DNA of 12,728 bases from UBA724 sp049596815. Its GTDB lineage: Bacteria; Bacteroidota; Bacteroidia; Flavobacteriales; Flavobacteriaceae. The notes beneath the pieces were generated by a model. That model was not told the origin of the DNA and did no database searches. It saw only the letters and a list, made by a program, of their open reading frames with translations. Both the position numbers and the translations under genes were made by a program. Numbering within the stretch: position 1 is the stretch's first letter; every line of letters starts with the position of its first letter. The stretch spans positions 1 through 12,728 of the forward strand of contig JBMYLY010000040.1 of NCBI GenBank assembly GCA_049596815.1, given 5' to 3'. Below, piece after piece: positions 1 through 6,669 of this stretch.

Positions 1-28
1 TAACCTACTTATGTTATGGCAATCCAAA
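1..28. repeat. 28-bp direct repeat, copy 1
   Basis: This copy begins TAACCTACTTATGTTATGGC and matches positions 172-199 at 27 of 28 bases; the one difference is C at 24 against T at 195. It starts at the first base of the window, so its true left end is unknown. The two copies are 171 bp apart and bracket the hairpin terminator. The sequences following each copy do not resemble one another, so this is not a simple tandem duplication. The function is unknown. Confidence 0.8.
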
Positions 29-120
29 TATAAGACCATTTTTGTAAACACAAAGCTTTTTATTGACTATTTTTCTAGAAACTATTAGTGGGCTGCTATA
101 AGTGAGGAACAATATAAAAT

Positions 121-149
121 AAAAAAGGTGGAAAGACTCCACCTTTTTT
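121..149. terminator. Bidirectional intrinsic terminator hairpin
   Basis: A perfect 12-bp stem (AAAAAAGGTGGA at 121-132 pairing with TCCACCTTTTTT at 138-149) closes over a 5-base loop, AAGAC. Read leftward, the hairpin is followed by a T-rich run (TTTTTTATTTTATATT), so it can end the leftward purN-to-PurF-like operon, whose last stop codon lies about 125 nt away. Read rightward, it ends in TTTTTTG and could equally end a rightward gene lying to the left of the window. No coding sequence was recognised anywhere in 1-275. Confidence 0.85.
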
Positions 150-171
150 GCCCCAAATCTTACCATGAACT

Positions 172-199
172 TAACCTACTTATGTTATGGCAATTCAAA
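172..199. repeat. 28-bp direct repeat, copy 2
   Basis: This is the second copy of the repeat at 1-28, with one mismatch. It lies between the stop codon of the PurF-like gene and the hairpin at 121-149, so it would be part of that gene's 3' untranslated RNA. No inverted repeat or tRNA-like structure was seen in it. Confidence 0.8.
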
Positions 200-275
200 G
201 ATACTATAATATTTTACATTCCCTAAATAAATTTTACTTTTTTTCGATTGGACATATAGGGAACCCTGTTTTTGG

Positions 276-2171
276 TTAATAGGCGCGCTCTTGATTTCCT
301 TCGTAAAAGTTGATAAATGCCTGGTTCACAACCCGGTTTCCTCCAGGCGTGGGGTAATCACCTGTAAAATACCAATCTCCCAAATTTTTGGGACAAGCTT
401 TGTGAAGCTGAGCGACTTCTTGAAAAATAATTTCCACCTCTGCTTGGATGTCGTCAGTGCGCAAAAGTTGGCCAACCTTTTTTGAAATCTCTTGGGCAGT
501 AAACAAATCATACAGGCTGCTAACAACGTTTTGAATTTGATCCGATGGTTTTTGTAACTCCTTTTTGGCCGCCTCATAGACCCGTGCCAGTCGTTCCTCT
601 TGATCTGTGTCTTTTAGCAGCGCCAACATCGCTTGAAAAGCGATTAGTTTTTCCAAACGCGCCATGTCTATCCCATAACAGTCAGGATATCTGATTTGTG
701 GGGCGCTTGAGACGACGATGATTTTTTTGGGGTTTAGTCGATCTAAAATCTTTAATATGCTTTTCTTAAGGGTGGTTCCTCTTACGATACTGTCGTCAAG
801 AATCACCAAATTATCATCGTCGCTTACCGTTTTGTAAGTAATATCATACACATGTGCCACCAAGTCGTCTCTGCTGCTGTCCTCAGTGATAAATGTTCTA
901 AGCTTTACGTCTTTTAAGATAACTTTTTCGGTTCGTGGTGTGCTATTCAAAAGCTTGTAGGCGGTCTTTTTGTCGATTTTGGGGTCCGATTGCAAGGCTA
1001 CAATGGCTTTGTTTTTCATCTGTTTTTGAACAGATTCTACCAGACCATAGAATGCGGTTTCTGCTGTATTGGGTATGTAAGAAAATACCGTCTTTTCAAA
1101 GTCGCCTTTAACCGCCTCTTCAACTTTTTGGAACAATAACTCTCCCAGTTTTTTGCGCTCTTGATAGATTTCTGCATCATTACCTCTAGAAAAATAAATG
1201 CGCTCGAATGAGCAGGCCTTTCGCTCTTTGGGTGGAATAACAGATTTTAAAGTTGTGGTTCCGTTCTTTTTGATTACTAGTGCAGACCCGGGATCAATCT
1301 CATGTATAGCCTCATAGGGAACATTGAATACCGTCTGAATAGCGGGGCGTTCGGAGGCTGCAACCACAATTTCATCATTTTGAAAATAATAAGCAGGCCG
1401 TATGCCGTTTGGGTCACGAACAACAAAGGCGTCGCCATGGCCCAACATCCCACAAATTACAAAGCCACCGTCAAAGTTTTTGGTAGCTTTTTTCAAGATT
1501 TTTGGAATATTGAGCTGCTCTGCTATTAGGGGTGAGGCTTCTTTTTTTGAAAAACCTTTCTTTTTGAGTTTTTTGTACTCTTTAGACACTTCATCATCCA
1601 AAAAGTGTCCTATTTTCTCCATCACCGTAATGGTGTCTGCCTTGACTTTAGGGTGCTGACCCAATCCTACTAGGTTGTCAAAAAGTTCGTTAACATTTGT
1701 CAGGTTAAAATTACCGGCCACCACCAAGTTCCGATGCATCCAGTTGTTTTGTCTTAAAAAGGGGTGTACGCTTGCAATGCCGTTTTTTCCAAAGGTTCCA
1801 TAGCGAAGATGCCCCATCATGACCTCTCCCAAGTGCGGATAGGTCTGTTTGAGGGCTAAGTCTGTCTCAGGTTGTTTGTTGAGCTCTTCCTGTTTTTTGT
1901 TAATCTCCCCGTTGATTATAGAAAAAATGTCTTGTATCGGTTGAGGCTCGCATGAGCGAACGCGGCTCATAAAAGGCTCTCCGGGGTTCATGTCAAGTTT
2001 GATGCTTGCATATCCTGCCCCATCTTGGCCCCGGTTGTGCTGTTTTTCCAACATCAAATACATCTTTTGCAGTCCGTAAAAGGAACTGCCGTATTTCTGT
2101 TGGTAAAAGCTCAGGGGTTTGAGCAGCCGAATCACGGCGATGCCACATTCGTGCTTGATTGCATCACTCAT
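276..2171 (-). CDS. Long PurF-family amidophosphoribosyltransferase, probable paralogue with divergent active sites
   Basis: The 631-residue protein has a class II (Ntn) glutaminase domain followed by a type I phosphoribosyltransferase domain, the PurF architecture that makes phosphoribosylamine from PRPP and glutamine. Cys9 follows an 8-residue propeptide-like leader and should become the N-terminal nucleophile. Also visible are the RGQ glutamine-site motif (47-49), GHLRYGT (120-126), the ADT motif (178-180) and the PRPP loop LDDSIVRGTT (458-467). The usual AHNGN oxyanion motif reads AGNFN (152-156), and the normally basic catalytic loop is acidic (429-458). Residues from about 511 form an extension with a distinctive GDYPTPGGN segment (604-612). 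At 631 residues it is well above the roughly 470-510 of ordinary PurF; long versions like this are known to me from Bacteroidota. Last gene of the leftward operon, 54 nt after the PfkB gene, with its own promoter element. A true PurF role is possible but doubtful. Confidence 0.88.
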   Translation of the reverse strand: MSDAIKHECGIAVIRLLKPLSFYQQKYGSSFYGLQKMYLMLEKQHNRGQDGAGYASIKLDMNPGEPFMSRVRSCEPQPIQDIFSIINGEINKKQEELNKQPETDLALKQTYPHLGEVMMGHLRYGTFGKNGIASVHPFLRQNNWMHRNLVVAGNFNLTNVNELFDNLVGLGQHPKVKADTITVMEKIGHFLDDEVSKEYKKLKKKGFSKKEASPLIAEQLNIPKILKKATKNFDGGFVICGMLGHGDAFVVRDPNGIRPAYYFQNDEIVVAASERPAIQTVFNVPYEAIHEIDPGSALVIKKNGTTTLKSVIPPKERKACSFERIYFSRGNDAEIYQERKKLGELLFQKVEEAVKGDFEKTVFSYIPNTAETAFYGLVESVQKQMKNKAIVALQSDPKIDKKTAYKLLNSTPRTEKVILKDVKLRTFITEDSSRDDLVAHVYDITYKTVSDDDNLVILDDSIVRGTTLKKSILKILDRLNPKKIIVVSSAPQIRYPDCYGIDMARLEKLIAFQAMLALLKDTDQEERLARVYEAAKKELQKPSDQIQNVVSSLYDLFTAQEISKKVGQLLRTDDIQAEVEIIFQEVAQLHKACPKNLGDWYFTGDYPTPGGNRVVNQAFINFYEGNQERAY

Positions 2172-2175
2172 GGGG

Positions 2176-2183
2176 CAAAATTA
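2176..2183 (-). promoter_or_regulatory. TAnnTTTG -7 element for the PurF-like gene
   Basis: On the minus strand this reads TAATTTTG, matching the Bacteroidota -7 consensus TAnnTTTG. It ends only 4 nt before the ATG at 2171, so a transcript started here would have essentially no leader. A TTG at 2202-2200 is a weak -33 candidate with a slightly short 16-nt spacer. It would let the PurF-like gene be expressed apart from the upstream genes. Confidence 0.45.
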
Positions 2184-2225
2184 AAAATTTTGATTGGCTC
2201 AAGACCTAAAAAATTTAATTTGTTA

Positions 2226-3155
2226 TTAAGAGTGATTTTGATCGAAATGAACCAATTTTTTAAAAGCATCCAAGCGTTCTTTAAGTGCATCTAGTTCTAA
2301 ATCAACAAGTGCTTTCGTTCCGAAATCTGTCACGCAAAAGGAAGCCAGAGCAGAACCGTAAACAATTCCCATTTTCACCGCCTCTGGACTCAATGAAACT
2401 CCAGAAGCCAAGTAGGCTGCCAACCCCCCTGCAAAACTGTCCCCTGCTCCAGTGGGGTCAACTACAGCGTCCATAGGCATGGCGGGGGCAAAAAAGAGTG
2501 TGTCTTTGTGAAACATCAGTGCGCCGTGTTCTCCTTTTTTGATCACCACATAAGACGGTCCCATCGTGTGGATTTTCTTAGCTGCGGCCACCAAACTGTT
2601 CTCGCCGCTTAACTGTAATGCCTCCTCGTCGTTGATGGTAATAATGTCGGTCAGAGCGATGGCGCGGATGAGTTCATCCCAGGTGTTGTCCATCCAAAAA
2701 TTCATGGTGTCTAACACTACTGTTTTAGGGGCGTTGCCCAATTGCTCCAATACGCTCAGCTGTACCGAAGGGTGAAGGTTGCCCAACATCACTATCTCTG
2801 CGTCTTTATAGGCTTGAGGTACTACAGGGGAAAAATCAGCCAACACATTAAGGTCTGTCACTAAAGTGTCTCGTTTGTTGAGGTTTTTGTGGTACTTGCC
2901 CTTCCAATAGAATGTTTTTCCTTTGGCTTCGACCTTCAAGCCCTCTATATTGAGGTTGCGCTCCCGTAACAACGCCAGATAAGAATCCGGGAAGTCGCCT
3001 CCTACTACAGAGACTATGGCTGCATCGACCGAAAGCTGCGAGGCCGCCAAGCCTATATAGGTAGCTGCACCCCCTAATATCTTTCCGCTTTCACCCGAAG
3101 GGGTTTCTATATCGTCAAAGGCGACAGTACCCACTATTAATAATTTGTTATTCAT
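2226..3155 (-). CDS. PfkB-family (ribokinase-like) carbohydrate or nucleoside kinase
   Basis: The 309-residue protein is full length for the PfkB/ribokinase superfamily, ATP-dependent kinases of sugars or nucleosides. The N-terminal strand (LLIVGTVAFD) leads to a glycine pair, GG (28-29), of the substrate lid region. KKGEHG (206-211) and the signature DPTGAGDSFAGG (233-244) follow; Asp239 is the expected catalytic base and GAGD forms the anion hole. No signal peptide is visible, so it is cytoplasmic. The start overlaps the rnhA stop as ATGA, which indicates translational coupling. The substrate cannot be read from the sequence: ribose, a nucleoside, adenosine and deoxy-ketosugar acids are all phosphorylated within this superfamily. 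Its position before a PRPP-binding PurF-like gene makes a ribose- or nucleoside-type substrate attractive, but that is inference. Confidence 0.9.
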   Translation of the reverse strand: MNNKLLIVGTVAFDDIETPSGESGKILGGAATYIGLAASQLSVDAAIVSVVGGDFPDSYLALLRERNLNIEGLKVEAKGKTFYWKGKYHKNLNKRDTLVTDLNVLADFSPVVPQAYKDAEIVMLGNLHPSVQLSVLEQLGNAPKTVVLDTMNFWMDNTWDELIRAIALTDIITINDEEALQLSGENSLVAAAKKIHTMGPSYVVIKKGEHGALMFHKDTLFFAPAMPMDAVVDPTGAGDSFAGGLAAYLASGVSLSPEAVKMGIVYGSALASFCVTDFGTKALVDLELDALKERLDAFKKLVHFDQNHS

Positions 3156-3622
3156 TGTTTTTGCTGTGTGTTAATATAGGCTATATCTTCAAGATGCGTG
3201 GGGGTGTCTTTAGACGCTTGGACAGCTGCTTTGTCACACCACTCGTTTTGAGGGTGTTGGTTGTGTCCCCTAATCCATTGTATTCGGACACGGTGTTTTC
3301 TGTAAACCACCAAAAACGCTTTCCATAAATCTATGTTTTTTTTGTCCTTAAAATTCTTTTGCTCCCAACCGAATACCCATTTTTTCTCGACCGCATCACA
3401 AATATATTTTGAATCTGTAAAAACCACCACTTCGGTAGCAGGGTTCTTTAGCATGCGCAATCCTTCTATTACGGCCATAAGCTCCATGCGGTTGTTCGTG
3501 GTGTGTTTATACCCTTGGCTGTGCGTTTTGCTGTGGCCCTTCCCAACCCATTCCAGAATGAGGGCGTAGCCCCCTGGCCCAGGGTTGCCACTCGCTGCTC
3601 CGTCTGTGTAGAGGTGCACCAT
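3152..3622 (-). CDS. rnhA: Ribonuclease HI
   Basis: The 156-residue protein, standard size for bacterial RNase HI, cleaves the RNA strand of RNA-DNA hybrids and so removes R-loops and primer RNA. All catalytic residues can be placed: Asp7 in YTDGA, Glu47 in NNRMEL, Asp70 in FTDSKY and Asp130 in NEWCDKAA. His120 in IRGHN fills the role of the catalytic-loop histidine. GNPGPGGYA (12-20) and the Trp-rich basic handle region (82-96) are typical of the E. coli-like type. The ATG shares one base with the purN stop (TGATG), and the stop overlaps the next start by 4 nt, so it is the middle gene of a tightly coupled operon. Its presence in a purine/kinase operon is probably positional rather than functional. 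Confidence 0.95.
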   Translation of the reverse strand: MVHLYTDGAASGNPGPGGYALILEWVGKGHSKTHSQGYKHTTNNRMELMAVIEGLRMLKNPATEVVVFTDSKYICDAVEKKWVFGWEQKNFKDKKNIDLWKAFLVVYRKHRVRIQWIRGHNQHPQNEWCDKAAVQASKDTPTHLEDIAYINTQQKQ

Positions 3623-4203
3623 CAGTCCGAAATTAAAAGTTTTTCTATTGTGGTTGGATAGTGCTCATGTTCAAGTTTGTGAATTTTTTGGGCTAATGAT
3701 TCAGGAGTGTCAGAGGGCACAATGGAAACGTTGGCTTGCTTAATGACAGCGCCCTCGTCATAGTTTTCGTTCACGTAATGAATGGTGATTCCGCTAACAG
3801 CAGCACTGGACTCAATCACAGCACGGTGTACGTGTATACCATACATGCCTTTGCCTCCAAACTTGGGTAACAGGGCGGGGTGTATGTTGACGATTTTGTT
3901 GGGGAAAGCCTCCACAATAGTTTGAGGAATCTTCCAAAGAAAGCCAGCTAGAACAATCAGGTCTGGAGACTCTCTTTGTAGTTCTTCCAGTAAGCCATTG
4001 GGCGACAAAAAATAAGTTCTGTCGAAGATCTTGGTGCCAATATGGTGTTTTTGAGCGCGTTCAATGACATAGGCCTCTGGGTTGTTGGTGTAAATACGCG
4101 TAACCTCAACATGAGGTTTGGTTGCAAAGTGTTGAATGATACGCTCTGCATTGCTGCCAGAACCCGAAGCAAACACGACTATTTTATGTGTTTTATTGTT
4201 CAT
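3622..4203 (-). CDS. purN: Phosphoribosylglycinamide formyltransferase (GAR transformylase)
   Basis: PurN transfers a formyl group from 10-formyltetrahydrofolate to glycinamide ribonucleotide, the third step of purine synthesis. The 193-residue product has the glycine-rich phosphate site ASGSGSN (12-18), the catalytic segment NIHPALLP (106-113, with Asn106 and His108) and Asp149 in the YDEGAVI motif, so the Asn/His/Asp triad is complete. The start at 4203 is preferred over an in-frame ATG at 4242. It places the conserved IVVFASGSGSN strand at the usual distance from the N-terminus, and a TAnnTTTG element at 4226-4219 falls between the two ATGs, so the upstream ATG would probably not be transcribed from it. 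First gene of the leftward operon and divergent from acpP. Confidence 0.95.
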   Translation of the reverse strand: MNNKTHKIVVFASGSGSNAERIIQHFATKPHVEVTRIYTNNPEAYVIERAQKHHIGTKIFDRTYFLSPNGLLEELQRESPDLIVLAGFLWKIPQTIVEAFPNKIVNIHPALLPKFGGKGMYGIHVHRAVIESSAAVSGITIHYVNENYDEGAVIKQANVSIVPSDTPESLAQKIHKLEHEHYPTTIEKLLISD

Positions 4204-4218
4204 TGTTTTACGCCGCTG

Positions 4219-4226
4219 CAAAGCTA
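4219..4226 (-). promoter_or_regulatory. TAnnTTTG -7 element for purN and the leftward operon
   Basis: The minus strand reads TAGCTTTG, 15 nt before the purN ATG at 4203. No convincing TTG -33 element was found at the usual 17-23 nt distance. It probably starts the purN-rnhA-kinase transcript with a leader of roughly 10 nt. Confidence 0.55.
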
Positions 4227-4320
4227 CAATATATTCGACCATGTTGTGTCATCTCGGCAAATATGTATAAAGAGTTGTTAAGATTTTTAAGGAATGAGAT
4301 AGTAGGTACCAAAGTTTTTA

Positions 4321-4328
4321 TATTTTTG
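4321..4328 (+). promoter_or_regulatory. TAnnTTTG -7 element for acpP-fabF-rnc
   Basis: TATTTTTG matches the Bacteroidota -7 consensus and sits 27 nt before the acpP ATG. No clear -33 TTG was seen upstream. The segment between the element and the ATG is A-rich and free of any Shine-Dalgarno sequence, a common arrangement for highly expressed Bacteroidota genes. Confidence 0.55.
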
Positions 4329-4355
4329 CCCCCAACTAACATAAAAACTTCATAT

Positions 4356-4589
4356 ATGTCTGATATTGCATCTCGCGTGAAAGCCATCATCGTTGACAAG
4401 CTAGGCGTTGACGAAAACGAAGTCGTTGCAGAAGCTAGCTTTACTAACGACTTAGGCGCAGACTCTTTGGATACTGTCGAACTGATTATGGAATTTGAAA
4501 AAGAATTCGACATCCAAATTCCGGATGACCAAGCTGAAAACATCGCTACAGTAGGTCAAGCCGTGCAGTACATCGAAGGAAGTAAATAA
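4356..4589 (+). CDS. acpP: Acyl carrier protein
   Basis: The 77-residue acidic protein carries growing acyl chains in type II fatty acid synthesis. The attachment motif GADSLDTVEL is complete, and Ser37 is the site for the 4'-phosphopantetheine arm. The helix II recognition region (EFEKEFDIQIPDD) is typical. The reading frame stays open upstream to 4188, but that extension would cross the promoter element at 4321 and add unrelated sequence; the ATG at 4356 gives the normal family length and N-terminus (MSDIASRVK). fabF begins 6 nt after the stop, so carrier and elongating enzyme are co-transcribed. Confidence 0.97.
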   Translation: MSDIASRVKAIIVDKLGVDENEVVAEASFTNDLGADSLDTVELIMEFEKEFDIQIPDDQAENIATVGQAVQYIEGSK

Positions 4590-4595
4590 CATCCT

Positions 4596-5846
4596 ATGCA
4601 CAAAAGGCGCGTAGTCGTAACTGGTTTAGGCGCATTAACTCCCATCGGGAATACTGTTCCCGATTTTTGGGAAGGACTTGTGTCGGGCGCAAGCGGCGCT
4701 ACACCCATCACTCGTTTTGATGCGAGCAAATTCAAAACTCAGTTTGCTTGTGAGCTTAAGGGCTACGACCCTTCCAATCATTTTGATCGGAAAGAGGCTC
4801 GAAAAATGGATTTGTTTGCTCAGTATGCCGTGGTGGCTGCTGATGAGGCCATACTTGATGCCAAGCTAGACCTCGACACATTAGACAAGGACCGTGCTGG
4901 AGTTATCTGGGGTGCTGGGATTGGTGGTTTGGAAACCTTCCAAAATGAAGTGCTTTCTTTTGCTGCTGGCGAAGGTACACCGCGATTCAACCCTTTCTTC
5001 ATTCCAAAAATGATTCCAGATATTGCGCCTGGGATGATTTCTATAAAATACGGTTTGAGGGGGCCGAATTTTGCAACCGTGTCTGCTTGTGCTTCTTCTG
5101 CCAATGCGATTATCGATGCGCTGAATTACATTCGCCTTGGTTATGCAGACGTGATGGTCACAGGTGGGTCTGAAGCCGGTGTTACCAAAGCTGGGATCGG
5201 AGGTTTTAATGCGCTGCACGCGTTGTCTACCCGGAATGACGATCCACAGACCGCCTCAAGGCCCTTTGACAAAGACCGTGACGGCTTTGTGTTGGGGGAG
5301 GGCGCAGGTGCGCTGGTCATCGAAAGTTTGGAGCATGCACAACAAAGGGGCGCGACTATCTATGCAGAAATTGTTGGGGGAGGGCTTTCGGCAGATGCCT
5401 ATCATATGACTGCACCGCATCCGGAAGGAATCGGCGCCACCAAAGTAATGGAAAATGCTTTGGCAGATGCAAGTCTAAAGCCTGAAGATATTGACGCAGT
5501 CAACATGCACGGAACTTCTACGCCTCTAGGAGATGTCGCTGAGTCAACTGCGCTTAAGAAAGTTTTTGGTGAACATTTGTACACCATGAATATTAACTCG
5601 ACAAAATCCATGACAGGACATTTGTTGGGTGCAGCAGGGGCTATTGAAACCATTTCAACTATTTTGTCTGCCCAACACGGAATTGTGCCTCCTACAATTA
5701 ATCACTTCACAGAAGATGAGGCTATAGACCCTCAAATAAACTTTACCTTCAACAAGGCTCAAAAAAGGGGTTTGAAAACAGTAATGAGTAATACCTTTGG
5801 GTTTGGTGGACACAACGCCTGTGTCGTGGTCCAAAAATGGGGTTGA
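4596..5846 (+). CDS. fabF: Beta-ketoacyl-ACP synthase II
   Basis: FabF condenses malonyl-ACP with acyl-ACP to extend fatty acids. The 416-residue length is normal. The Cys-His-His catalytic triad is intact: Cys165 in VSACASSAN, His305 in NMHGTSTPLGD and His342 in KSMTGHLLGAAG, with Lys337 in the same loop. The N-terminal RRVVVTGLGALTPIGN and the C-terminal SNTFGFGGHN (398-407) are family hallmarks; the Phe-rich gating loop GFGGHN is present. It is cytoplasmic, sits 6 nt after acpP and ends 4 nt before rnc, so all three are likely one transcript. FabF rather than FabB is chosen from the length and the acpP linkage. Confidence 0.97.
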   Translation: MHKRRVVVTGLGALTPIGNTVPDFWEGLVSGASGATPITRFDASKFKTQFACELKGYDPSNHFDRKEARKMDLFAQYAVVAADEAILDAKLDLDTLDKDRAGVIWGAGIGGLETFQNEVLSFAAGEGTPRFNPFFIPKMIPDIAPGMISIKYGLRGPNFATVSACASSANAIIDALNYIRLGYADVMVTGGSEAGVTKAGIGGFNALHALSTRNDDPQTASRPFDKDRDGFVLGEGAGALVIESLEHAQQRGATIYAEIVGGGLSADAYHMTAPHPEGIGATKVMENALADASLKPEDIDAVNMHGTSTPLGDVAESTALKKVFGEHLYTMNINSTKSMTGHLLGAAGAIETISTILSAQHGIVPPTINHFTEDEAIDPQINFTFNKAQKRGLKTVMSNTFGFGGHNACVVVQKWG

Positions 5847-5850
5847 TGCA

Positions 5851-6591
5851 ATGAGACGGCTCGGTAAACTCTGGAAACCTGCTGCTTCAAACAAAGACTC
5901 TTTTTATGGCTCCATTCGAAATATTACGGGCTACGCCCCAAAAAACGTAACCCTTTTTGAGCGCGTTTTTACCCACCGCTCTATGGAAAAAGTAGACGAC
6001 CAAGGGAACAAAATCAATTACGAACGCTTGGAGTTTTTAGGAGACGCGGTGCTTGGAGCACTCATTGGTGCTTATTTGTACAAAACGCTCCCCGACGCTG
6101 ATGAAGGCGCCCTTACACAAATGCGATCGAAAATTGTTCGTCGTGATTTTCTAAATCATGTTGGGAAATCACTAGGACTATACCCACTTCTCAGTTCCAA
6201 AGTAGAAAAAGAGCGCTACGGGGAAGACATACACGGAAACTTGCTTGAGGCGCTAGTGGGCGCGGTTTTTGTGGATGCGGGTTTTAGGCGTTGTTCGTTG
6301 TTCGTTTCAAGAAAAGTCATAGAGCCATACGTAGATGTTGCACAGTTAGAAGGAAAGGTTTTGAGCCACAAAAGTTTACTTGTCAACTGGTTTCAACAAC
6401 AAAAAAAAGATTTCCTATTCGATGTTTTTGAAGATTCAGGCGCACAATCTGCCCCACAATATAAGGCCCGGCTTTCCCTAGAGGGAACAGTAATCGCTAG
6501 CGCTAGAGGTGCCAGCAAAAAAAAGGCCATGGAGAAAGTTTCTCAACGCGCCTTTTTTAAGCTTAAAGATAAAATGAATAAAACAAATTGA
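5851..6591 (+). CDS. rnc: Ribonuclease III
   Basis: RNase III cuts double-stranded RNA, including rRNA precursors. The 246-residue protein has an endonuclease domain (about 20-165) with the signature ERLEFLGDAV (58-67), in which Glu58, Glu61 and Asp65 match the E. coli catalytic acids. Glu133 matches catalytic Glu117. The position of E. coli Asp114, a metal-site residue, is Asn130 (HGNLLEALVGA). A double-stranded-RNA-binding domain covers about 172-240, with the basic ASKKKAMEKVSQRAF helix. ATG 5851, 4 nt after the fabF stop, is preferred over an in-frame ATG at 5797, because the extra residues would only re-read the end of fabF. The fabF-rnc link is common in bacteria. Confidence 0.95.
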   Translation: MRRLGKLWKPAASNKDSFYGSIRNITGYAPKNVTLFERVFTHRSMEKVDDQGNKINYERLEFLGDAVLGALIGAYLYKTLPDADEGALTQMRSKIVRRDFLNHVGKSLGLYPLLSSKVEKERYGEDIHGNLLEALVGAVFVDAGFRRCSLFVSRKVIEPYVDVAQLEGKVLSHKSLLVNWFQQQKKDFLFDVFEDSGAQSAPQYKARLSLEGTVIASARGASKKKAMEKVSQRAFFKLKDKMNKTN

Positions 6592-6643
6592 TTTTTTCTC
6601 CTTCAGTATGCAAAACACCAAAGCAAAACCCGTTCTCTAATTG

Positions 6644-6651
6644 TATATTTG
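6644..6651 (+). promoter_or_regulatory. TAnnTTTG -7 element for the IPExxxVDY gene and pyk
   Basis: TATATTTG lies 18 nt before the ATG at 6670, in the 78-bp gap after rnc. No TTG was found at the expected -33 position. It would give a separate transcript for the small gene and pyk. Confidence 0.5.
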
Positions 6652-6669
6652 TAACTTATAATTTATTAG

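Noticed and set aside
72..81. 10-bp perfect palindrome TTTCTAGAAA
   Set aside because: Short AT-rich palindromes are expected by chance in this region, and nothing nearby ties it to an operator.
165..209. 14-codon open frame beginning in front of repeat copy 2
   Set aside because: Too short, with no ribosome-binding or promoter signal; the repeat itself gives no evidence of coding.
255..270. AGGG/CCCT inverted repeat just after the PurF-like stop codon
   Set aside because: The arms are 4 bp with only 2 bases between them, too small for a stable hairpin; the terminator at 121-149 is far stronger.
4204..4242. Upstream ATG for purN at 4242
   Set aside because: The purN -7 element at 4226-4219 lies between this ATG and the one at 4203, and the added residues precede the normal N-terminus of the family.
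4188..4355. N-terminal extension of acpP in the same open frame
   Set aside because: It would cross the TATTTTTG promoter element, adds a sequence unlike any acyl carrier protein and overlaps the divergent purN start; the ATG at 4356 gives the normal 77-residue product.
4881..5219. 112-codon open frame antisense to fabF
   Set aside because: It lies wholly inside a conserved gene, has no promoter element or recognisable domain, and is explained by the codon use of fabF.
5797..5850. Upstream in-frame ATG for rnc inside fabF
   Set aside because: The extra 18 residues only re-read the conserved fabF 3' end in another frame; ATG 5851 sits 4 nt after the fabF stop, as expected for this gene pair.
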